DNA of 64,000 bases from Stenopsyche tienmushanensis (lineage: Eukaryota > Arthropoda > Insecta > Trichoptera > Stenopsychidae), in NCBI GenBank assembly GCA_008973525.1, contig WACJ01000128.1, forward strand, positions 744,001-808,000. Reading direction: 5' to 3'. Below the pieces are notes generated by a model. The model was not told where the DNA came from. It saw only the letters and a program-made list of their open reading frames with translations, and searched no databases. Below are positions 26,559 through 42,960 of this stretch, piece after piece. Both the position numbers and the translations under genes were made by a program. Position 1 is the first letter of the stretch, and each line of letters begins with the position of its first letter.

Positions 26559-28571
26559 ATTTAAACAAAATATATTTTATATCGACATTAACTATTTGAG
26601 TAATGTAGCATAATATCTTTGTGAAAATGTATCTAATTTCTCTACTATGTTAAGTGACCATACTTTACGTAAATTGTTTATGCAGGTAAAAAAATTACCG
26701 AAAAAATCGCCTTTGAATCATGTTTGATATTGAACTCGAGATAAATTTTTTAACTTAAACACGACACTAGCATACAATTTATTTTTGCAAAAGTGAACTG
26801 TAGTTTTTTTTACACAGAGACTAAAAATGGTCGCGGGTTAATTGTATTAAATTTATAGTAGCGTTTAGAACTTTTTACATCATAAAGAGGATTTAATATA
26901 GCAATTGTATGCTTATAAATCGTTATATTATATTTTTGTTGTTCACTTATATATTTTCTCTACTTCTCTGTCTTTAATTTAGAAGATATCAAACATAATT
27001 GCTCTACAATGCAATACTATGTATACTGATCTTTTAGATCTTATTATTTAGTTATGGTTTTTCCCTAAAACATTTTACATCGAGCAGCTACAACTGCGGC
27101 GGACATCCGTTGTCCGCGATTGAAATGATGTTATATAGGGCTAAAAATATTTAGTTATGTCTTAAATGATATGATCGTAAACGTTTTTACAAAAAATATA
27201 TACAAAAAAAATGAATTATTTATTTGTTATACTTCCAAATGTATATATATGCTTATTTTGGTTTTACAACATTATTTTTGACACATTTGCCATTATGTAT
27301 CTTAAATAAGATATCAAAAAGCAACGAGATACATTCCGCATATAAAATTCTGTTATATTTTGATTTTTTTTCGTTCATTACATACATGTACCGACACTTA
27401 ATTGAATGTTTAAGCGTTGTAAATGTATATTTTTGACGGCCTGGTATTTTATTTCTAGATAATGGCTTTATTTTGTTCAACTAAAGTAAGCGTTTTGTTT
27501 ATTTAAACTATTAATTGTTTTTATGTGAGCATTGTTATGAAATAGAAATTAAATATTAATTCAATAAATAAATTATTTCATATGATTTTTGTAATTATTT
27601 TAACCTATTTCCTTCACCCGATGATACCAACAGATTTTTTTATTACAGTTGGAATAAACAAGTGGGAGATTACGCGTCGTATCATTTTTGAAGAAATACT
27701 ATTTTGCGGGATTGCACCTCTTATTACGAAAATCATGTGGAATAAATTGTTTATTTTATTCGATAAAACATATTAACTATGTAAAACAGTGGTTACTACC
27801 AAATATATGCCGCATTACGTATGTTTTTTTTGTTGTGAAAATTTGGATAAAAATATCCTCGGCTGAAACAGTACGTATTATCAAGTTCTGCACGAACTAA
27901 AAATTACAAAATTATCACAGCTGAGTGTGCCAATACATTTAATGGAATATCCACTTGGAATACATTGTACATAAGACAATACATTAATTTTAAAACTGAT
28001 TAGTGTTGAAGACTATAAATAACCACTGTGAAGACACTTTTTATGCCAAAAAAAGGCTATCCGTTTTAAAACGCTGATAAAAATGAATCGAGTCACAGTA
28101 AAAACGTGCAAGAAACAATCAAATTTAATTTAGCATATACGTTAAAAAATGGCATATATTTCTATAGATTTTACAGAATGTATCAACATTGTGAAATAAT
28201 TAATCTGCAGTGTATTTAAGATACCATAAATGTACATCGTTCAAAAGCTAATTATATATTATAGGTTCGCCTGAAATGACAACCATGAAAATGAGTTCTT
28301 CGAAACTAGCTAATGCAAAAATCCTTTCATCTGAAGAGCATATATGAATTTAACTGTATTTTATTTAGGTGTTATTTTATTACAAGATTTATACAAATAC
28401 TTGGTTCAGCAATTATTTCAGCCGATTACTTCAATTCATTTTGAAATGTATTTCAGGATCTACATTATTTTAAAGATATTTCATCGATATAGATCTCACA
28501 TTGTTTAATACTAACACCTGCTTTATTAATGTCTGCGATAATATGAGATGATGCTGTATTTAATATTTAGA

Positions 28572-28722
28572 TTAACCTTTCCTTTACGATGCTACGTATT
28601 TAGTACGCCATATGACATTCTAAAACCCCGTATTTATTATATTTCATAACAATTCCCATTATTACAACGTTACTACAACTCGAATCAGTGTAGTAAATAC
28701 ACCATAGTAAAGGAAAGGTTAA
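28572..28722. mobile_element. TTAA-flanked MITE, 143 bp, piggyBac-type boundaries
   Basis: TTAA at 28572-28575 and 28719-28722 bracket a 143-bp body whose ends are inverted repeats: CCTTTCCTTTACGATG at left, and on the complementary strand CCTTTCCTTTACTATG at right. TTAA target duplication with such short inverted ends is the hallmark of piggyBac-type non-autonomous elements. It has no coding capacity. A second, truncated relative lies at 45047-45134. Confidence 0.85.
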
Positions 28723-28894
28723 TAATGTCTGACAAAATTAAATAGTTGGTGTGCTTGATTTTAAATTGGAAAAATGTGTAATGTTTTGGTTACAGTTTTC
28801 AAAAATCAATTTTGACAATGTTTTATATTATTTTAAAAATGTTATCGCAAAAATGATCTTTTGAGTTTAATTTTTTTTATTTTTATTGTTTTAG

Positions 28895-29754
28895 AATCGG
28901 ATTCAGAAAGTTTACCGACGTTGACTCCCATTAAAAAACGCCAAACTGATGACTCCAGAAGAATCGTTTTTTTAAAATCGCTTGAGCAAATTCGTATTGA
29001 GCGTATTCAAGCAGAATCTGCAGCTTTTTATTCGTACGACGCCGAAACAAATTTTGTTCCCGAAAATACCTCAAACGACGCATCAAACAACCAAAAAAAT
29101 GATACATCGGAAAGAATTTTGCCAAATAAATACGTTTCCATGAGTTTAGATGAGATCCATAGCGAATTCAATCAAGCTCAACCAAAAAAAACCGTTCCCA
29201 AATCTGATGATTTTAAAGTGTTATCACTGCACGAAATAAGAGCATCCAAACGTAAAAACGTAACAAACAACGGCAATGTGATTGATTCCTCGGAAAATTT
29301 TGATGATAGCATTTCAAGTCCCCCGGTTAAAGATGTCGATGATAAAACTCTAGAAGCCTGTCTCAAGAGTATAAATTATGAGCCAGTCGGAAAACGAAAA
29401 AGGCTCAGTAGATCTGCAAGATCGCTAAACTTAAACTCACCTATAAAACCAAAATTAATTAGAAATAAGTGTAACGATAGTAATCATTTTAATAGTTTAA
29501 ATAAGGACGTAGAAGAAATGTACGAATCGCATTCGTTCAATTCAAATACGTCAATCGTAGACGAGCTAAGTCCTAACAGCTTGAAATTAAATAATACTGA
29601 TAAAATTCTCAACGCTAAATCTTTCAACGAGAAAGTAGCTAATCATATATTGGATAAGGGTTATCTCAACGTTGAAGACATTTTAAACGAGGATGTTGAA
29701 TTCGACGAATCCGATGTAATAACAAATATAGACGAGCTATTGGCTGATGATTAG
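28895..29754 (+). CDS. ZC3H11A: ZC3H11A-like protein, last coding exon
   Basis: This exon encodes the C-terminal 286 residues and stop, continuing in phase from 22225. It carries four short repeats of the form SLxEI followed by basic residues (LKSLEQIRIERI, MSLDEIHSEF, LSLHEIRASKRK and KTLEACLKSI). These match the repeated KTLEEI blocks of vertebrate ZC3H11A. A basic KRKRLSRSARS stretch may be a nuclear localisation signal. The protein ends with an acidic tail (EDVEFDESDVITNIDELLADD region) like the acidic, leucine-containing terminus of the vertebrate protein. The rest is polar and probably disordered. The upstream in-frame ATG at 28861 is intronic and not a start. Confidence 0.93.
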
Positions 29755-30941
29755 CTCTGTGATGCTTTTTATTTTTAATCAGTACAGTTTTCTAAACGAT
29801 CAATGTATTTACGAGTCGAGTAATTGCCTTTTTAAATATGTCCGTCCTTAGAAACTGGAGTGCTGGTTAATTAAGATAGTTATATTAATGTATCGATACG
29901 TCTCTATGATGTAGAACTTCGGAAGACTGAATTTTAAACTCAAAAATGTATGTAAATCATACATTGAAATTGCAATTTTAACATTCATATTTTTTACTAT
30001 GAATGTATTTTTTTTAAATCATAGACGATGTATACATACATAGATTAAGATTGAAATTATGTATTTAAAGTGTTCATTTAAAGTTTTGATAAGATTCTTT
30101 ATAAGAATTTTACAGCACTAAGTTATTAGAATTTTATTTTTATTGTAAGATTTTTATAATTGCAATATATGTACTGTAATTTGAGTGTTCTCTGAACAAT
30201 TTTATTTACAGGTGGCGTAAAAGTTTTACCGACGCAATATACTTTTACACTACCTGCAAATAAATTTGTGTTAATTTTACAGCTAGTTTTAACCAGTGAT
30301 GTTATTGTCATGTTTTAATTTTTCAATTATAAATATGCATTGTATTAGGATTTAAAAATAACATGCAATACAATCAATAATAAGTTTTAAAAGCAATTTA
30401 ACTATTAATATACCTAATGTATTTTTTGAATGAATTTTATACAATGGAAGACCTATTGATAAACATATCATTGTTATTGTAACATTTATATAAGTGTTTA
30501 TCGTCGGGTGTTTTCAATGAATCTTTTTTAAATCAATGCAAAACTTTTATTCGAATTAGAATTTATGATAACAATGGTACAAATTTTGCCACATTATTTC
30601 TTATTAAAAAAGACATTTTGAATGTTTAGAATACAATTACTTTCATTAAGTGTATTATTTTAAATGTAGACTTAGTGCCTCTTTTGGAAACAAGTGAAAC
30701 GTGCCGTCTTGATGTAAGTATTTTTAATTACGAAGTAGTATAAATATTTCTGTGATATTAAAAATATTTAAAAATGTAGTAGGCTTAATATTTACTTTTG
30801 TTAAATTGTGTAAACGTTTCAATAAAAATAGTTGAAAAAAAAATATATGTATAATATTTCTTCATGATTCTTCAAATTTCTCTGTGAAAATCTCATATAT
30901 TATGTATTCATGTATGGTTCACAAACAGATCTCATTTGAAT
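29755..30941 (+). other. Probable 3' UTR and flank of the ZC3H11A-like gene
   Basis: AT-rich, no coding potential. AATAAA-type hexamers occur near 30258 and at 30821-30826, followed by an A-rich run, either of which could serve for polyadenylation. The gene converges on Pax6 to the right. Confidence 0.5.
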
Positions 30942-31539
30942 TTAACTCTTTACATTCGAAAGGCTTCGCTACGGGGCCCTGTTGTTTCATCTGATCACTG
31001 GAGAGGCCTCGCTATGGTGTTAATCGTAAATAAATTCTTATGCTTAATACCATTATATCTCTCAACAGAACAATGAATGAAACCTTATCTACCTGTTTCC
31101 ACGAGAATTCCGATACACCTTTATAAAATGTTATTAGATAAAATTCCTAGTACTCAAAGGCACTATACGGATTGATACAATACTAGTTTCATCTTGACTT
31201 AAGAATTATCTTAACTCAAATACAGATTTACTGGGATGATCCTAACAAATAGAAAGGAATTACCAATCCAAATTTATAAAAATGAGGTAAGTCTGGCGAG
31301 GCAAACCTCAAATTATTGTCATACGTATGTATCCTGACAAACCAAGGATGTATCACGGGGATTTTTTGTAAAATAACACACAAAAAACTATTACAGAATG
31401 TAATATTTAACAGATTTTGTTTTGTAAAATGTAGAAATAAATAGATTGTTGTTTGAGTATAAAATAATTTTATAGTACACCTGGGCCTAATATAACAAAA
31501 ATCGACTCAAGAAAAAAGTCCTCAAGCGCAAAGGGTTAA
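30942..31539. mobile_element. Candidate piggyBac-like non-autonomous element
   Basis: TTAA at 30942-30945 is followed by CTCTTTACATTCG; TTAA at 31536-31539 is preceded, reading on minus, by CCCTTTGCGCTTG. The two ends agree at most of the first 14 positions and resemble known piggyBac/looper termini (TTAACCCTTTG). The interior is noncoding. The end similarity is short, so boundaries are tentative. Confidence 0.45.
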
Positions 31540-33220
31540 TATTAAATTGTAAATCAAACAATACTTTAGCCGACATTTTTTAGACATGCAATAACATCTC
31601 AACCTGCCCATGGAATGTGATCATCCCAGATCTTTTAATTAATATAGTAAATAAAACATGTGTAATAAGATAACTTATAATTTACGATAGGGATATATTG
31701 AATGAAAACAATTTTTTGTGTAAAACATAGTATTTATTGAAATGTCTGCATTTTATGATTATGGAAGGCTTACACAACTATGGCATAAATTAATCTTACA
31801 TTTAAATCACGTTACAATTGGATCATATTGTTTGGTGGGTTTTTGAAGAAAATGCATATCTGAACTTAAATCCCGTGTTTACAAACAATCATCCCTCTGC
31901 TTGCAGATTATTATTTTTGTCGATTTGAGCATTTTTATACATTTAATTGGTAACACAATTATCGAGGGACTCATCAAATATTTACATACACAAAAAAATA
32001 CATTAGTACGACTATTTTAATATTATGTAAATTTATTGTAACACATTGAAAATGTGGAACGTCGAAGGATATACATAGTTTGAAATATCGAAATTAAAAA
32101 CACATCTATCTAGGGTATTTATCTTAATTTATACACGTCTATAGTAACGTTTTTGATATGTTTCATATTGGCATAGCAATTGATGACTGAATTTAATATA
32201 TACAATATTAATCTATAGATCGTTTTCATTTGAGCGAAATTATTATACAACGATAAAATCAATTTTTACACATAAACGAAGCTCGCTTTGAAGGTGTATT
32301 TTCATATTTATTGCTATGTCAATATTATATTTATTAAATCTTCTTATTTTAAGTTATTCTATATATGAAAATTAGCAAAATGACCCTCATTTATTTGAAA
32401 TTCTCTTTAGTGATGGAAAATCAATTTGCTAATTTTCTTCATATCGTGTGGAAAAAATAACGATTTACAAATTTATTTAGTAAAAAATATGATTGCATAG
32501 CATCCATAAGTATCCTAAATTAAATACACAACCATTGAATGTATGTATTCTAAATATAAATTTCAACTTTGTGACGTTGACTAAGCGAAAATTATGTGAT
32601 ACATTGTATTATGATACAATTATCATTCAATATTTAATTGTTGAATTCATATATGAATAACAAAATATAATAAATGTATACAAGATATAAGAAAGACTTG
32701 TAATTATCCATATTTATGAAACGTTTGTCCTTTTACGTTACAAAACAATTTTTATTATTGACATTAATAAAGGTAAGAAAGTATGCAACATATTACTCCC
32801 ACTATTCATATACAATGTAGTTTTGTAAACAAGATTTAACAATGATCAGAGTTTATACATAACAGCGTTTTTATATCCAATGAATTCAAAGATACTATGT
32901 AAATATAAGTAATAAGTGTCAGCCCTGTATTAGAATTCATCTTCTAATTGAATCTAAAATATGTAACCTATTTTTTCATATTTTGTACTCATTTTATACT
33001 TCACATTAAACATAATAAATAAAACGTATAGTTTAATCAGTAAAATACAACCAAAATGTGACGGAGATGCTTTTTGATGGCTGAACTTATTTGCTATGAT
33101 TAAAACTATACTTTATCATATTCACAACGTACAAGTATCTTTGTTTTAACTAAATGAAATTGTTCACAGATGCATCACGAAAATATTTCATCATTTAATT
33201 TTCGCTTACTGCCACCAGGG
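31540..33220 (-). other. Probable 3' UTR and flank of Pax6
   Basis: This AT-rich stretch follows the Pax6 stop codon on the minus strand. Several minus-strand AATAAA hexamers occur (for example near 32752), so the poly(A) site cannot be chosen. No coding segment is seen. Confidence 0.5.
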
Positions 33221-35302
<2,082 letters not shown>

Positions 35303-36439
35303 CTGGAATTAATCATAAATTTAATTTAATACATCAAAAATCAAATAAGATATGTTGCAAATAATCGATGTAATCAATAGATCGTTAAACTGTAAAATTC
35401 AAATATAATATATAACAATTACAATACGGAAAATCTAATTATATTGAGAAAACCATATTTGTTTTTCCACAGAACACACATAGGAGATTTTCTCAAGGAT
35501 CATTATTAAATTAGGATAACATTATTTGAATACAATTTTCAAATAGGATATTTATAAATTAATTATGAAATTGTTTCTGAATTATATAACGAGAGGCAGC
35601 ATCTGAAATTTTGCATCCATTTCTACAAAATTAATTTTCGTTTCAGTCAGTATTTATGCAATATAAATCATGAAAGTTACAGTCTATCAAGCTTTCAACA
35701 TGGTGGACATTAAGTATTGCAACTTTCAAAGCATTAATATTATACATATAATATTTATTATAAGCAGCTACCACATAGTTTCAGATTTGTTGCAGATTTT
35801 ATAAATCGTCACAGTATTTTTCAGGAGCAGAAAATCAGGTTAAAAAAAACTCCACATATGCGTTTATCTGTGTTTCCACATAAAAATATGGCATTAAATG
35901 TATTCTACGTTCGTTTGTAATAGATTATATCTAATATTTGAGCTTTAGGATTAATATTATCGGACGAAAATAATTGTAATATATGCAATATTTATGTTAT
36001 AAATTTATGATTTGTATAGAATGATCAATAATTATAGTTCATTCGTGTGATTTTTTTTTTTTTGAAAAATATCGTTTATAAATTATTTAAAATTTTCAGC
36101 ACATTTTTGTTGTAGTTTTACAGAACTGCATCAGTGTATAAATAGTTATATTTTATGGCGTTAATTAAATTCAAATACATGAATTTTGCTCTTGAATTAC
36201 GAAAAATAACCTCATTTCTAATAAGGATACCCAAAAGAATTTCACAAACCTTATGGCAAATCAGTACCGATTCATTTAAACATACTGAATCTTAATTATT
36301 GAATGCTATGGCTTTAAAAATAATGTAAATATACTGTGTTTCAAGTAGCTCATTTATATTAATTCGATTCATACTTAAGCTTGTTGTTTATGCAAATTTC
36401 ATCAACTAATTGTATATCGAATAGTAGTGAAGATAACTA

Positions 36440-36860
36440 GACATATCACCCATATAAGGATCCATAACATCCATCATTTTTTCCAATATTTTTACACAAT
36501 AACTGTCATATTTCTTGCAAGTTTCTTATTGCAACCAAATGATTTTTTTACTTTAGCTATGTTTTTAATGTTTTTGTCTTTTAACGAATGCTCTAAAGAT
36601 CGAAATTGGTAGAAATCTGAAGGTGATAAATCTCTCAAATATGGAGGGTACGGGAGAACTACCCATTTTTGTTCCTTTATTATTACACAAGTAAGTTTGA
36701 AGCTTATTTAACTGTTCACTATTTTAAATGAACATGTACGATCGATGTTGGAGATGAGAGTCTTAGTGCTTAATGCTTCATTGATGATCACCATCCCCTT
36801 TGTAAATATTTGATGCTTTCTTTGTCCTTTTATATGGCTATGTATAACAATCGATTCAAA
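36440..36860 (-). pseudogene. Decayed, internally deleted mariner transposase
   Basis: Minus-strand translation gives LPYPPYLRDLSPSDFYQFRS followed by LEHSLKDKNI, an excellent match to the mariner catalytic block (YSPDLAPSDYxLFxSL). Here the family's third catalytic Asp is retained in the SPSDF segment. The C-terminal LPxxWxxC region follows with frameshifts. Further upstream on minus (about 36725-36770) is text shared with the mariner relic at 55829-56471. Most of the middle of the transposase is missing. Terminal repeats were not found. Confidence 0.75.
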
Positions 36861-36929
36861 AATTATGTTTGAAATATTAGAATAATTGGGTTAATCTAGT
36901 GATCCTGTAGTGGCTCGATAAATTATTGT

Positions 36930-37330
36930 ATTATAGTTTGACGTGGATGAGAGCGAAAGCGATTGCAGATGGTCGACTGCCGAAAAGAGCATCGGGTGGT
37001 GTTGTGTTATGGGGGTTGAAAGGGATGTAGGGATGGAAGGGAAGTAGGTTGAGGGTGGGCGGGCTCAGGTGGGCGGACTCCCTACCCCACTCGCGATAAG
37101 GCCGCCCATAAATCCACAAGCCGCTAGAACTTAACGGCCGATACGCGCCCTAACCGCCCAGCGATAAAGTATTTTTATTACCAACTTTTTCACGCATTTT
37201 CCACTTTAAAATGGCCTCATACACTCTTTAATACCGGAGCGCTGAGAGCGTAAAATATTTTAGTCGACTTTACCGCACAAAGTACATTCGCACAGCGAAA
37301 CAAAACCGGTGGCAAGCGGATTCTTATATA
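36930..37330. promoter_or_regulatory. GC-rich island in Pax6 intron, candidate enhancer or promoter
   Basis: The block contains GGGCGG and GGTGGGCGG motifs, several CpGs and the segment GCGATAAAGTATTTTTATTA, all unlike the surrounding AT-rich intron. No coding frame is recognisable. It could be a conserved noncoding element or an internal promoter. This is inference from composition. Confidence 0.25.
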
Positions 37331-40300
37331 AATTCGTCATTGATCGAAATTTGTTCAAGGTCTTCTTAAAAGAAAATTCATTAAATTATCTCGTATTGTA
37401 CATCTATTCTTCTTGGAAAATATTTATATCGTCTTATAACGCAATAGAAATAATCATATTTATGAAACGTTGAAAGAACCCAAATAAAAATATGCAATCT
37501 GTACAGATCATATACAACAATATTCCATCGATAAGATAGAAATCGGCATTATTGAAGATTTGCTTTGAAATTCACAGATGTAAATACATATATATGAGAA
37601 ATTTCTCGTTGCAAGATATTTCCACTGGAAAGGTAAGAAAATATGTAAAATTGTCAATCTCAATTTCATATTAACTACATGTGTGCATTCAGTAAAACCT
37701 ACGCTTTTGATATTTCGTAAATTTAAATACAAATTATTATACATTGTGAATATACAGCATCTTATAACACATCTTTCCTGTGTTCTAATCTGAATTCGCA
37801 TTTATAAAAAATATATGAGTATGATTTGTCTTCTGTTACGATCATCAAATTGTAAAGCTTTGGATGTATCTTTTAAGTTTGTAATTTGCTTTTAGAAATC
37901 GATACGGGCGTTATAAATGTAAAAATATTATTTAGAATCCCATTTATGTAAATTATTTGAGGCAAATTGCATAGGAAAGGATTTAAAGAAAATGAATTCT
38001 TACAAAAAGTTTAATGGAATGGATGAATAAGTGGACAAATTTTATTGAATTTATGCATTTTTTTTGTAATAAAGCTCGTTACTCTGGATTTGACTGTAAT
38101 TTTACTCAATTTTAATTAATTGAATATTTAAAAAAAAGCCCAAAATCGCAAATAATGTCGAAGAATTTAAAGCCACTATGGAAATCTATTCGCAAACAAT
38201 ATATTCTTACGTCTTCCTGTTACAGAAATGTCGAAAAAATATATAAATGCATCATAAAAATGTTTTAGCTGATCGTTTTGTAATTTTGACGGACTTATAT
38301 TGCCATTTAAATTTTAAATATACCCATAGATTTATCCTTAGACTAAACGTTAGCGATCTTTATAGGATTTTCTTTTAAATGAACATTCGAATGTGGAAAT
38401 CTTTTACAAGGAAAATATTCTTCATGCGGTTTCATATTAACCTTCCACGCATAGTGAAGTTAAGATAGTAATTTTTGATAGGATAAAGCCTAATTCAGAC
38501 ACTCATTGATATTTCCGCATGATTTTATTAACTGCCTAAGGTTTTCACTTTTAGATCCAGAAAATCTAAGCAATTCTGGATTGAGACGATCAATAGGAAA
38601 TAATATTTCTGATCTTCCAAATAAGTTAGCACGTTAATTTTTTTTTACAGTCTGGATTAATATATTCTTTATTGTCTTTAAATATTGAGTAATTTTTGCT
38701 ATTTATATTATTTTCAAAAGAATAGCATCAATAAAAAACCGCTATGTTTTTGTATGAGTTTAAATTGGGATAAAATGAAGTAAAACAAGTAGAAATATTA
38801 ACTGAGCATTCGGAGAAAGATCGATTTGTGAAATAACAATTCGAAAAGGGCAAAAATAATGTCGAATGAGGGAAGCACGAACTATCAGAAGGCTAAAATT
38901 GAGCCGCTTGGAAGTGTTTTTCTTCGTTGATAAATTCAAATACATAACAATTGTAGTTATTGACACTAAAATAAGTAGAATAAATTGCCACGACAGTTAC
39001 TCCCCGCGTCTTCGATGACTAGTTTGATAACAAAAATGCATCCAAGATTTAAGATTTATAATAAGTTATATTTACTTGGGATTTTTAAACTTTCTAATCA
39101 CTTGGTTAAAAAACGAATGATATCCGATTAATTTTATAAATATTCGAATTTTGGAAAAAGGGCAAATATATTCGAATATCGAATATTCGATTGGATCACG
39201 TCATGTTTATTAGCACAGTAGACATTATTTTCACAGTCTGGATTTGAATCCGAACTATTAAAATAATAATTTAGGGACTCATTATTGTGCTAATTTTATT
39301 TTTAATAATTTCAATTATACTAAAAATTTAATAAAAGCAAAGTAAAATTGAGCATATGGTTGCTTTTGTTATTCATATTCGTTGAAGCTTGTACGTATGA
39401 AATAATGGATTGTTTTCCCGACGAGGTGGCTTCCACGTGTACTACCTCCAATGACGGTACTTCCTGTGTAGACAAGATCACTTTGCAATGTTATAAATAT
39501 TAATTTTTAACACGTCTCTACATTCCGCATGAAAATATCATTTTTCAGAGGGGGCTCCCTTTATTCTTGGAACCAAAGTGTACTTCCTGAATTTTCCTGA
39601 CAGCGTTAATAATGGAGTCGTTGCCGACTTCCTGTCGTGGCTCGACGCTGACTGCCGATTCCAAAACAGATAAAACGCCATGAGAGATGTTTGATTTCTA
39701 TCTCTTGTTTCTTCACATGAATCAACATGGCCAACATCATATTGTGTGTTAAAACCACCGCAAGCGTTAGAAAACCCATTTAATATAATCGGCCATTTTA
39801 TTACCATGACAATAAATTTTGCATATTCAAAGTCGTGCTAAAATATCTTACGAGGGTATGGTCAATTTGCATGAACTCAAGATAAAAATTGCAATGTTTC
39901 TCTCTATGCATAATATCAAATCGCCCCACAATATATTTACAGCCTACGCATACATAATGTCTTAATTTATTTCATGATTGAACCACAGCATTTTTGGATA
40001 TACGCTCATATCAATGGATATTAAGGTAATGTGTGTAACGTAATATACCATTTTTTTCTCTTTTTGTGTATTCTGTTACGTATAAAAGAATGTAAATGCT
40101 GACAGGTGGACGTTTCGTCGGAATATTTCGTCCTTCGTCAATCCGACAGGTGGCTAACGGGAGGAAATTCAATCCGTTATCCTACATCCCTGTGAGAAAA
40201 TCCACCAGGAGACTGTTATTTCGGATATTACTAGTTGTTTTGGCATAACACACTAAGCGTATAATATTTCATTTTGTACCGAATTATTTTCCCTCGTGAC

Positions 40301-41339
40301 AAACGAGCGGAAAATAGTAAAAAAGCCTTGTAAAAAGTCGTAAAAACGTATAAAAAACGAACCTACCATAAACGTATTATAATACAAATAGACATGACCG
40401 TCGATGTCATCTTGACGGTCCTTCGTTGATTTTTTTTGCGTATGAATATCAACATCATCGAAGTATATCACAAGAACTTCACTATAACAGTAGAGTTTTA
40501 ATAAATACTATTTTACATACAATCTCATTATGAACGTCCATTTTGCAGACTACGAAGAATAAATTGCTTTTGCTCTTCAGTATTTACAAAAAACATATTT
40601 TTTCAACTTATTAAATATTTATGACCTAGCATCTAGTATATTAATTGTTGGTATATTGAATAATTTCAAGCTGAATAAATTATGTCAGTTATTAGGCTAT
40701 TCTAAATAATTCTAATCCTCTTTGGAATAATAATTTACATTATTTTGCTTAGAAATTTATCTAGTTTCTCTATTAAAACCATAATGTTATCACAATATAC
40801 TCATCAATCATCTTCTGCGTTGAATTAGATTGGATGAATTGGATTCATAGCTCAAACACCCATAGAAATGCCATATAAAACCAATTATGTATATTTGAAC
40901 TAAAATATCTTTTTGTAAAGAATTTTCTTATATAATCACATGTTAGATCACGCGTGGCCATGATAATATAACAACGTGTTCGGTTCAAAATTATGCATAA
41001 ATATACTCATAGGTTTTAGATATTTTAACAAAGCTTAGAATCGAAAAAATCAACGTTGATAAAAATTCCAGTGGATGTTTTTAGCTTTTCTTTGTCATAA
41101 AGCCATCGAAGACTCTATGGATGAATATTAAAATATTGAATATGGAATTTCAAATAAGTGATATTTAATTAAGCAATTCTTGTCGTATATTTATGCTGAA
41201 TAATATTGCCGGAATGTTTATAATGAAATTAAAGTATGGTGATTTTTAAAATTGCTTTTTTTCATCATAAAGTTTAGCTCGTCGGGAGAGTAATAACCTA
41301 TTCAGAGTTATCTTGCATAAATTAAAAAAAGTATATATT

Positions 41340-41650
41340 TTTCCGATGAATACAGACGTTTCGTCTGTAGTCTTTCGATAGGGGACTAGATATGCCGGCG
41401 AGGATTGGGGCTGGTGGGACTGTTGGGACTGTTCCCGGGTCTGGAAGCGAGGGTGTGGGGAGCATAACGAACGCGTTCAGGCAGAAAGTGACGATAAGGA
41501 CTGGAGTGGCACAGAGGAGAGAGGAAACGACAGAGAGAGACAGACAGGGATACAGAGAGAGAGAGAGAAGAGGCGCAGGGAGCCGACCAACTCTCAAGGA
41601 GGGATTCTGGAATAAAGAGCGTGACACTGCCTTGCAACACCCTGCCTAAT
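41340..41650. repeat. GC-rich, GA-rich low-complexity block
   Basis: A G-rich start (41390-41460) is followed by a GA/CAGA-rich tract (about 41510-41575) on the + strand. Open frames on both strands reflect this low complexity and encode Ser/Leu-rich or Arg/Glu-rich peptides without a domain. A regulatory role is possible but not shown. Confidence 0.5.
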
Positions 41651-42689
41651 GTTTTCATTGTGCCCAACCGCCACGAATCGAAAGTCAAATAAATAAGAAC
41701 TACAATACAAGCCTATCCATCTTACGTAAATGAGCGATGATACCTCATATATATTCGACAATCTTGGGAGAAATTTTAAAAAATCGATTCGACACTCTAT
41801 GATGCTGGAAAACGCAACGATATATGTTTTAAAAGCGAAGCATGACCATATATAAATACTATACAATGCATGAAAAGCTTTTCATAAATCAACTTTTCTT
41901 CCATATAATTTATGCATAATACACAAAGCAAATGCATAAAATAGACACTGAATATGAAAGCATCATGTGCAATTCATCGACTATTATTTTGCTTTATTTC
42001 TTGATTTGTTTTGTATTTATTTCCCATAATATAATCAAGTGTAGAAAATCAACATAGAAGATTTTTTTAAGAATCAAAAAAATTATCTGAGGATTTTTCA
42101 TTGCCGTTCATATAAAGTTAAATAATGTTAATAGCATTTGGATTAGAGTATTTAATCAGGGGACGATCTAAGACAAGCATAGACGGCTTAATCGACTATA
42201 TCACTCGTCTCAGTATTTACTTTTATATGAGCTGGAAATCAGGATAAAACTGAATCGAATCGATCGATCGAAAATATAAATACTATATTGATAAGAAGCA
42301 TATAACTAAATATTTGTGACTAAGTATTGATAGCGTGGTTTAGATCCTGGATTATTATTGTAAAGGTTTAAGTTTAAACCCATAACATTATCTCATTGAT
42401 TAATTTCTACTCCCAATCCCTATCCACATGATTTAATTATATGTGGAAGACATTAAAAAATCACCACATGAAAAATATTTTCCCTAAAAAATCTCTTATG
42501 TAGATTGCCTACTGTTTTCATAGTATACTTATATTCCATCATACTTATAACTTATAGCTATTTTGTGCATTCTAAAATGATCTAATATAAAACTTTAATT
42601 CCATAGCAATTTCAATCTAACATTCAATGATTAAACAATTTATTTGATATAATGAGCAATCGAATGTACTCGTTGTAACCAAGTTTTAA

Positions 42690-42960
42690 TACGCATGGAA
42701 AGAATCAATGAAATAAAGTTGAACGCTGTATCGAAACTGTCGACGTGCGAAAATAATTATTTAGACCGCCGCCAAACAGCACAGTGCCGACCGAGCGAGC
42801 TCGTAACTAATTTAAAGAGAGGACGGCTCGTGCAAAGTTTGACAAGCACTGAGATGGGGTTTAAGGGACGCAATATACAAATATACCGGTTGTTATTATC
42901 TCGCGTAAGTGGGGAAGTTCATATCGCATAGTCGGCGTGTGCAGTTTACTTTACTGATGT
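42690..42960. promoter_or_regulatory. Small CpG-rich island in Pax6 intron
   Basis: CpG-rich text (GACCGCCGCCAAAC, CCGACCGAGCGAGCTCG) stands out from the AT-rich intron. No protein or repeat family is recognised. It is listed as a candidate regulatory block only. Confidence 0.2.

Larger units (their letters stand above)
22226..28894 (+). other. Intron 5 of the ZC3H11A-like gene (6.7 kb)
   Basis: The donor GTATGC at 22226 and acceptor TTTTAG ending at 28894 have matching phases (1 then 2 bases forming a Glu codon). The content is mostly AT-rich sequence with long T and A runs, a TA microsatellite near 22725-22744, one long unrecognised antisense frame at 26085-26558 and a MITE at 28572-28722. 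I find no alternative coding exon with homology. Confidence 0.8.

Noticed and set aside
28931..29366. Minus-strand frames of 62-64 codons
   Set aside because: Antisense shadows of the last ZC3H11A-like exon.
41322..41688. Ser/Leu-rich frames of about 100 codons on minus and an 85-codon frame on plus
   Set aside because: Produced by the GA-rich low-complexity tract; no domain.
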